In this document: piece after piece, positions 58,413 through 64,000 of the stretch | Position numbering within the stretch: the stretch's first letter is position 1 | Layout: the number at the start of each line of letters is the position of its first letter | Source: Artocarpus heterophyllus | Lineage: Eukaryota; Streptophyta; Magnoliopsida; Rosales; Moraceae | DNA length: 64,000 bases | NCBI GenBank assembly: GCA_025403435.1 | Contig: CM046350.1 | Span: 5,739,512-5,803,511 of the forward strand | Direction of reading: 5' to 3' | Position numbers and translations under genes: made by a program | The notes under the pieces: model-generated | Database searches by the model: none | Told to the model about the DNA's origin: nothing | Seen by the model: the letters and a program-made list of their open reading frames with translations, nothing else

Positions 58413-59759
58413 TTAACTGGTATTAATGGCAACCAAGAGCAACAAACCAAAAGAGAGTCCTTGCCAAGAGAGAGAGAGAGAGAAGGGAAAAAAGAACAGT
58501 GAAGAGGTTCTTGAAATTCCCCAAAGGTCGACCTGGCAAGAGCATATCTGAACACCTAAGTTAACGACAAGTCTTGGCAAGCTTTTCTTGGATCCCCACT
58601 ACGAGACATTCATTAAGGGAATCTTAACCAAAATCTTGCAGGAAATTATCAAGTAATTAAATAAAATATAAGTACAGATGTCAAAACCCTCGTCAAAGAC
58701 AAAAAAAAAAAAGAAAAGAAAAAAAAGAAGCAAAAACGAATGAAGACACACGAAGTAGAGGAAAAGGTTCAGAGCAAATAATAAAAAAAAAAAAGTAGTG
58801 AAAAAGGCTCGGAAATAGGTGTTCCTTTTTTTTTTTCTTTTTTAAACAAAGGAAAAAAGTGTCCCAATTATTACGAGTAAAGCTGACACCCATACAACCG
58901 ACACCTTAATCACTTGGCTTTAATAAGTTTGAAAATCAATTTATAGTTGAAAGCAAAGGTTTCTCTACTTTCTTTTTTTTTTTGAAAAATTTGTACGGTC
59001 GAATTGCAGGATTTAGGGGAAATAGTTATCTTTTTTTATTATAAAATAAGGGCCTAATATTTTATTCTAATTACTTTGCAGTGACAGGCTTGTAATTCTT
59101 CATATAAAATTAGAGTATATTAAAAAATATGTGATACCTGTTATTCTCTTAACAGGTATTAAGGTAATTAAATTAATTTTTAGTGTGTCAATCAAAAATT
59201 TGCTTTATTTAAAATCCATTTCACAATATTTATTTTTATCTATTTTTAAATTTTCTAAAATTCTCCTATACTTGTTTAGTATGTTTACTGAAAAGTCTTA
59301 GAACTTCTAATAAATTTCAAAAATATCATTTTGGCATTATGTGGGTTAAAGTCTCCAGAAAAGACATGAGGATATCTTTTCCAACTACCCTTGACCCTCA
59401 TTTTCTTTATTTCCTCCGTGACATGCTTCAACATGTCTTCTCTATAATTGCTTTTATCATTTCTCTTCAAAGACTTCATCTTTTCTTTTCTTTTTTTTTC
59501 TTCCACGGTTCCCACACTCTTCTTCTCATTTTCTTGCTGAAGCAAAATACTTAGAGAACTTCTTCAAGGCAGCTATAAAAATCAGCCACCATCACCTCTA
59601 TTTGAGCAAGAATTTCAGCCATACCGAAGTCAAGGAACCTGTTTTGAAGCCATTTCAAACTTCCAACTAGCCATAATCCGAAGTTATAATCTTATGAACA
59701 AATTTAGTTTTTCATTTATAATTTTTTTTATACTCAAGGATTATTCAAATTTGCGTTCT
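58413..59759. other. Intergenic
   Basis: GA tract near 58470 and A/T homopolymers near 58700-58830. No supportable gene. Confidence 0.5.
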
Positions 59760-61376
59760 TAAATCGGAGTTGTAATTTTATTTTCTATGAATTTTTCAAT
59801 TTTCGGATTGAAAACTAGTAAACCTGCCAGTGGCAATATACTACTCGTTTACATTAAGTAAATCACCTATTAACCCATGTGATGATTGTAGATAGTGAAC
59901 CTATCATTTTTACAAAAGTATACTGCTAGTTTGCCATGGTATACCGCTGCTAACCTGAACCAAGGACTCATCTTTGCTCACCACCTAATTCCTTAATGTC
60001 TTGCAACCTTTTCAATATTATCCTAAGTGATTGACGAATCTTATTAGGGACTAAAACATATAGATTACTTGTATACATTTTATATCGTGTTAAGACAAAG
60101 ATTATTTACTGTGGTATTTAAAAGAGATTTGCATAAAAGCTTTAATGGCACACTAGTAAGATAGATTTACACATAATTTATTTATGAATGTGGTTGTATG
60201 TTGTGCTTTAGTTTTAAATTGTCCTTATGCACGGCTTAGGATCAAGGGAGTGTGGAACTAACGTTAATTGATTTCAGGATTAAAAGATTGGTGATAAGCT
60301 TGAAAGGTAGGGATTCTTTTACTCATCTTTTGTGAGATTTTTATGAAATTAAAATTGATTGTTTTACCGTAAGATATATATATCTTTTTTGAACTACTAT
60401 TATATGAATATCATATATGAAACTATGACATGGACTCGTCTTATATTATACGGCGAGGAACATAATGAATTGACACATGTTATAAATTGAGAAACATAGT
60501 TAGAAAAACTGACTCTATAAATAATAATTGAATATAGAGAAATGGTGAGACGTGAAGAGGGCGGCGATTACGTCCTTGGGCACGAATACCCTAAAAGGTA
60601 AAATAGGGAGAATGTGATGACGCCTTCTTGGGTTGAAAGTCTCAGAACACACTATACAGGAATAGACTTTGTGAGGACTCGGGGCTTGATGTCCGCTCAC
60701 CGAAACACCCTTGGAATATTTAGAGGGTGATCAAGCGCGCCCATTTGGGTTTCGATGAGTTGAGTGATACTCTATTGAACGTAGATACCTAAGAATAATG
60801 ATGAACTGTAATATTTGTATATATGTATATGTATGAAACTTGGTAATGATTAACTATGATATCCACGAAATATGATTATAATAAATCTCATAATCTGGAT
60901 AATAGTCAGTATTAACTAACCATGCAAGTTTTAATGTGGTAATGATAAAAACCTAAAGGTGAGTAATGGTTTTCTCTACTGAGCATATTGTCGATCATTC
61001 CCTTATATTGTCATCTTTTCAGGACTCACTAAGTGTGAAGTGGCTACAAAAAAAATAGTTGAGCTATGTAGCTATATTACGTTAGGATTGCTTCAATTGT
61101 TAAGAATGTTCTTCATGATAATGTAAGCATCAATTGTTACTTTCTATGACTATATTAAAATGCGTTGAGGGTTGAAAAAATGATGACGACAGTTTATATT
61201 ATTAAATTTAAGATGCTACATTAAACTGTGGTTTAATTATTGTTTATATTTTTTTATTTTGATTTGAGAGTTTGCATTTAAGCCCTAGGCAACTTTATTT
61301 TTAAGGTTTTACTTTTATTTCTGATTTTTATTTTAATTCATTAAAAACTGTTAATCCCTATATAGGAGCGTTACAA
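59760..61376 (+). mobile_element. Degraded LTR relic of the 10.5-kb Gypsy family, inverted orientation
   Basis: The reverse complement matches 26176-27715 of the Gypsy LTR in order, ending ...CTATATAGGAGCGTTACA where the intact LTR starts TGTAACACCCCTATG. The remaining 1.27 kb of the LTR is missing at its left. Many substitutions and indels make it much older than the intact copy, except for a well-conserved block around 60540-60720. Confidence 0.88.
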
Positions 61377-63139
61377 GATATCTGGTATTCCTTGTTTCTT
61401 TCAAAACTTTTGGTTTGACTTTTACATGTTACAGTATTAAAGAAAAAATGAGTTATAATATAAAACTCTAACATGTTACAATGATTAAAACTAAAATCGG
61501 TAAAAAACCAATGCTCCTAAAAACCTTTTAAAACTTCTTAAGAAATTTTAAGGGTAAAATTTAAATTTTCAAAAATCAAGGGAGGTGCAGGCAGTTGTCT
61601 CTCAACTCTTCTATAATATAATGTTTCAGTTTTGCTTTTGAAGCCTCTATCATAAATGAAAGCCGTCCATGGCTTTGAAGCAATTTTTCTCTGACGATGA
61701 GAAAATATAAATACAGTATAAAATATTTAATAATTTAAAAATTGAAGGAAAAAATAAAAATATAGTTTAAAATATTTAATATTTAAAATTATTATATTAT
61801 TTACACTAATATTTAAAGTTTTTTAATTTATTTTGGTTTTAAAAAAATTATACAGTAAAAAAATATATTAATTTTTTTAATTGTATAATAATCATATCAT
61901 GTTATAGATGTGTCGTATTTATATTTGTATTTTAAATATGTTTATAAATAATATTGTATTTATGTTTAGTTTAATCGTGTCGTATTATAAATATATTAAT
62001 ACGAATAAGGTAGGAATTGCCAGCCCTACGTTTTAACTCACTCCAAGAGTCCGAGTAGAAAGAAAATTGGGCCGTAAGCTGAACTTGACATCAGAATATC
62101 TTGAATTAATTGGGCTGGACCTTTATGATTGGCGACTATTATATATGGTCCCAAATGTATTTGTCCATGTTATGTGAAGCAGCAAAAGGTGGATTTGCCA
62201 GGAAGAGCTAAAGCACAGTCACGTGGGAGAGAGAGAGGAGGTGGTGGATGGAGGTTAAGAGCACTCAGTACGATGAAATCAGAGGGAAAGAAGCATGTTT
62301 GGCCGTTTCAACTCTCCAGCGGTAATGCCCGCAGACTTTTTTTTTGTTTTTTTTTTACACAGTGTGAGCCCAACTGTCTTCCCCTCTTGTCCCATCACAC
62401 TATACTCTCCTTACATAAGAAATCAATAAAATAATTCATAATAAGACGTCCCCTTATATGGAAAAAAATATACACAGAATTGAAATTTTTTATCCACCCG
62501 AAAAAATAAAATCATCCAATTTTCATAAGTTGTATTATTAATTTGATATAATCCTTTTATTTGACCCCTTATATTCACTATTAGAATTTAGAGTTATCTT
62601 TATATTGATAATTTATTTACCCTTTGTTTGATACAATTGTTCAAATCGATCCATTTAAATTGTTTACAATGTATAGCTCTCAATAATTACAACAAAAAAG
62701 CTTTATTGTTTTAAACAAAAAATGGTTTATAATATTGTTTGAAACTCTTTTCCCAAAAACAAGATTGTTTTTAAACATACTTGCTCACAAAAATGAGATA
62801 AAAATTTTAAAATAGATAAATGATTAAAAAATGGAGATTATAAAATAAAAAAAGTTTTGAGAAGAAGCAAACCATAATTGTAATAAAAAAAAATTAGAAT
62901 TTTGACTGACATTTTGGTTCTATGAATTCATTTTTTAAGCACTAAATGAAAGAAATTGGACTATCTAAGAGCCTGTATTTACAAATCAAAAGATCAATTT
63001 GTTACGTGGAGTGACTCAATATTTTTATAAATAGGTGTTTATATTTATACTTTAGCAATGTGGGGCTGGAATTTATTTTATCATTTTTGCTAAAGATCGT
63101 GTGTATATTATTGATTATTTTGTAGATGTAATGAGATTC
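61377..63139. other. Intergenic
   Basis: AT-rich. A G-box-like CACGTGGG lies at ~62221 beside a GA tract. No gene follows within the window. Confidence 0.45.
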
Positions 63140-63265
63140 ATGGGCTGTATAGAAGAGAGCGATTCTAATTATCACTTACAATTGTGAACAATGTAAAGCT
63201 CTTATATGCTACAGTTCTCAAACTAAAACTGTTACTTTTAACCGTTCTTCCAAACAGCCTATCAA
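63140..63265. mobile_element. Family 1 MITE remnant
   Basis: Carries the reverse-oriented family string CTCTTATATGCTACAG and ends TTCCAAACAGCC. The left end is unclear. Confidence 0.35.
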
Positions 63266-63326
63266 CCTATTTGAAGAGGATGCCAACAAATTAACAAGAA
63301 CTGATCATTTTTTTCTTATTTTAATA

Positions 63327-63455
63327 GGGTGTTTGACAATCTCAGTTCCAACTTATTAGTTTTAACTCAAATAATTTAAAACTCTCATATAGTATAATGT
63401 AAAACTCTTACATATTACAATATACTTTCAATTCTACCTCACTCCTTAAACACTC
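63327..63455. mobile_element. Small MITE, family 1 copy
   Basis: GGGTGTTTGACAATC at the left and CCTTAAACACTC at the right. The interior has CTCATATAGTATAATG and CTCTTACATATTAC. Confidence 0.6.
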
Positions 63456-63462
63456 TATGGGC

Positions 63463-63985
63463 CTGTGTAATGGATGGATTCGGATTGTGTTCATTTATGG
63501 ATTCTTTTGATTTGAGTTGTATGATTTAAATTGCAATTCGAATTGACGTTTAGATATGCATTTAAGTGTTAATCTAAATATTCCCTAAAAAGTGTTAATC
63601 TAAATAGGGAATAAAATTGAAATTTCTGTTTGAATAGATAGTAGAAAAAGTTTTTGATTTATTATCAAATCTAACAAAATCTTAATGCTCATGATATTAA
63701 AAATAATACAATATTGATCTTAATTTATTTTTCTCTTTATTAAGAACGTAATAAAAAAAGAATAATCTTTAAATAAAAGGGTTATGATTTTTTTCTAAGA
63801 GAGAGAAAATTGAATTTTACTGTAGCAATGATTTGAGCTTTGGGGAAGAAGCACTCTCAAATTAGAAATTTTGATAGATTCAAAGGATTTAAATGATTAA
63901 AATTTTGAGGATGTTAAACATCTATCAAGATTATTAAAATTTAAGAGTATAAAAAGTTAAACCTAATTTACCAACCAAACACAAG
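63463..63985. mobile_element. MITE family 2, copy 2
   Basis: Matches 17891-18386 in order (GAATTGACGTTTAGATATGCA, GGAATAAAATTGAAATTTC, TTTTTGATTTATTATCAAATC) with extra sequence in the middle. The right end TTTACCAACCAAACACA inverts the GTTTGGTAAA seen at the left end of copy 1. Confidence 0.7.
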
Positions 63986-64000
63986 CTTATTTGTTTAAGA

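Noticed and set aside
1..64000. CRISPR array, operon, phage or bacterial system
   Set aside because: Introns, plant gene families, LTR retrotransposons and MITEs show a plant nuclear genome. No regularly spaced direct repeats of CRISPR type were seen.

Overview
This window is plant nuclear DNA, almost certainly from a eudicot. It is AT-rich, with intron-containing and GRAS-type plant genes, a growth-regulating factor (GRF) gene carrying a miR396 site, remnants of plant-specific families (germin-like, extensin, DUF594), and many Copia, Gypsy, hAT-like and MITE insertions. The species cannot be named from the sequence alone.

Only two genes look functional. At the left edge (1-648, +) is the C-terminal part of an intronless GRAS transcription factor, most like SCARECROW-LIKE 32. 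At 20419-21910 (+) is a complete four-exon GRF gene of about 360 residues with QLQ and WRC domains. It has a canonical miR396 target site at 20949-20969 and a GA-rich upstream region. The other recognisable host genes are broken: a frameshifted DUF594 C-terminus (1961-2290, -), a germin-like protein with a stop codon, frameshifts and a lost metal ligand (8123-8751, -), and an extensin-type repeat region split by a solo LTR (37030-37950, -).

The right half is mostly LTR retrotransposons. A 10.5-kb Gypsy chromovirus (Tekay/Del-like) lies at 26176-36704 on the minus strand. It has 2.8-kb LTRs, ATAAA target duplications, a tRNA-Met-type PBS and a PPT. Its polyprotein has two in-frame stops and one frameshift. 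Its LTRs are nearly identical except for one 290-bp block with 33 substitutions.

At 40914-58412 four insertions are nested: a small MITE contains Copia A (TSD CTTTA), which contains Copia B (TSD GCTAG), which contains a 4,050-bp Gypsy-type solo LTR (TSD AAGAA). LTR divergence seen by eye agrees with that order. A degraded, inverted LTR relic of the 10.5-kb Gypsy family lies at 59760-61376. Smaller elements include a textbook hAT element with an 8-bp TSD (39483-40077), a foldback element (4866-5645), a truncated Copia (2890-4100), and at least two MITE families with several copies.

The remaining sequence is AT-rich intergenic DNA in which I see no supportable gene. I found no CRISPR array, rRNA or complete tRNA gene, and no clear sign of a wholly new biological system. 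The most unusual signals are the patchy LTR divergence, the GC-rich motif array in Copia B, and the internal architecture of the 4-kb solo LTR.
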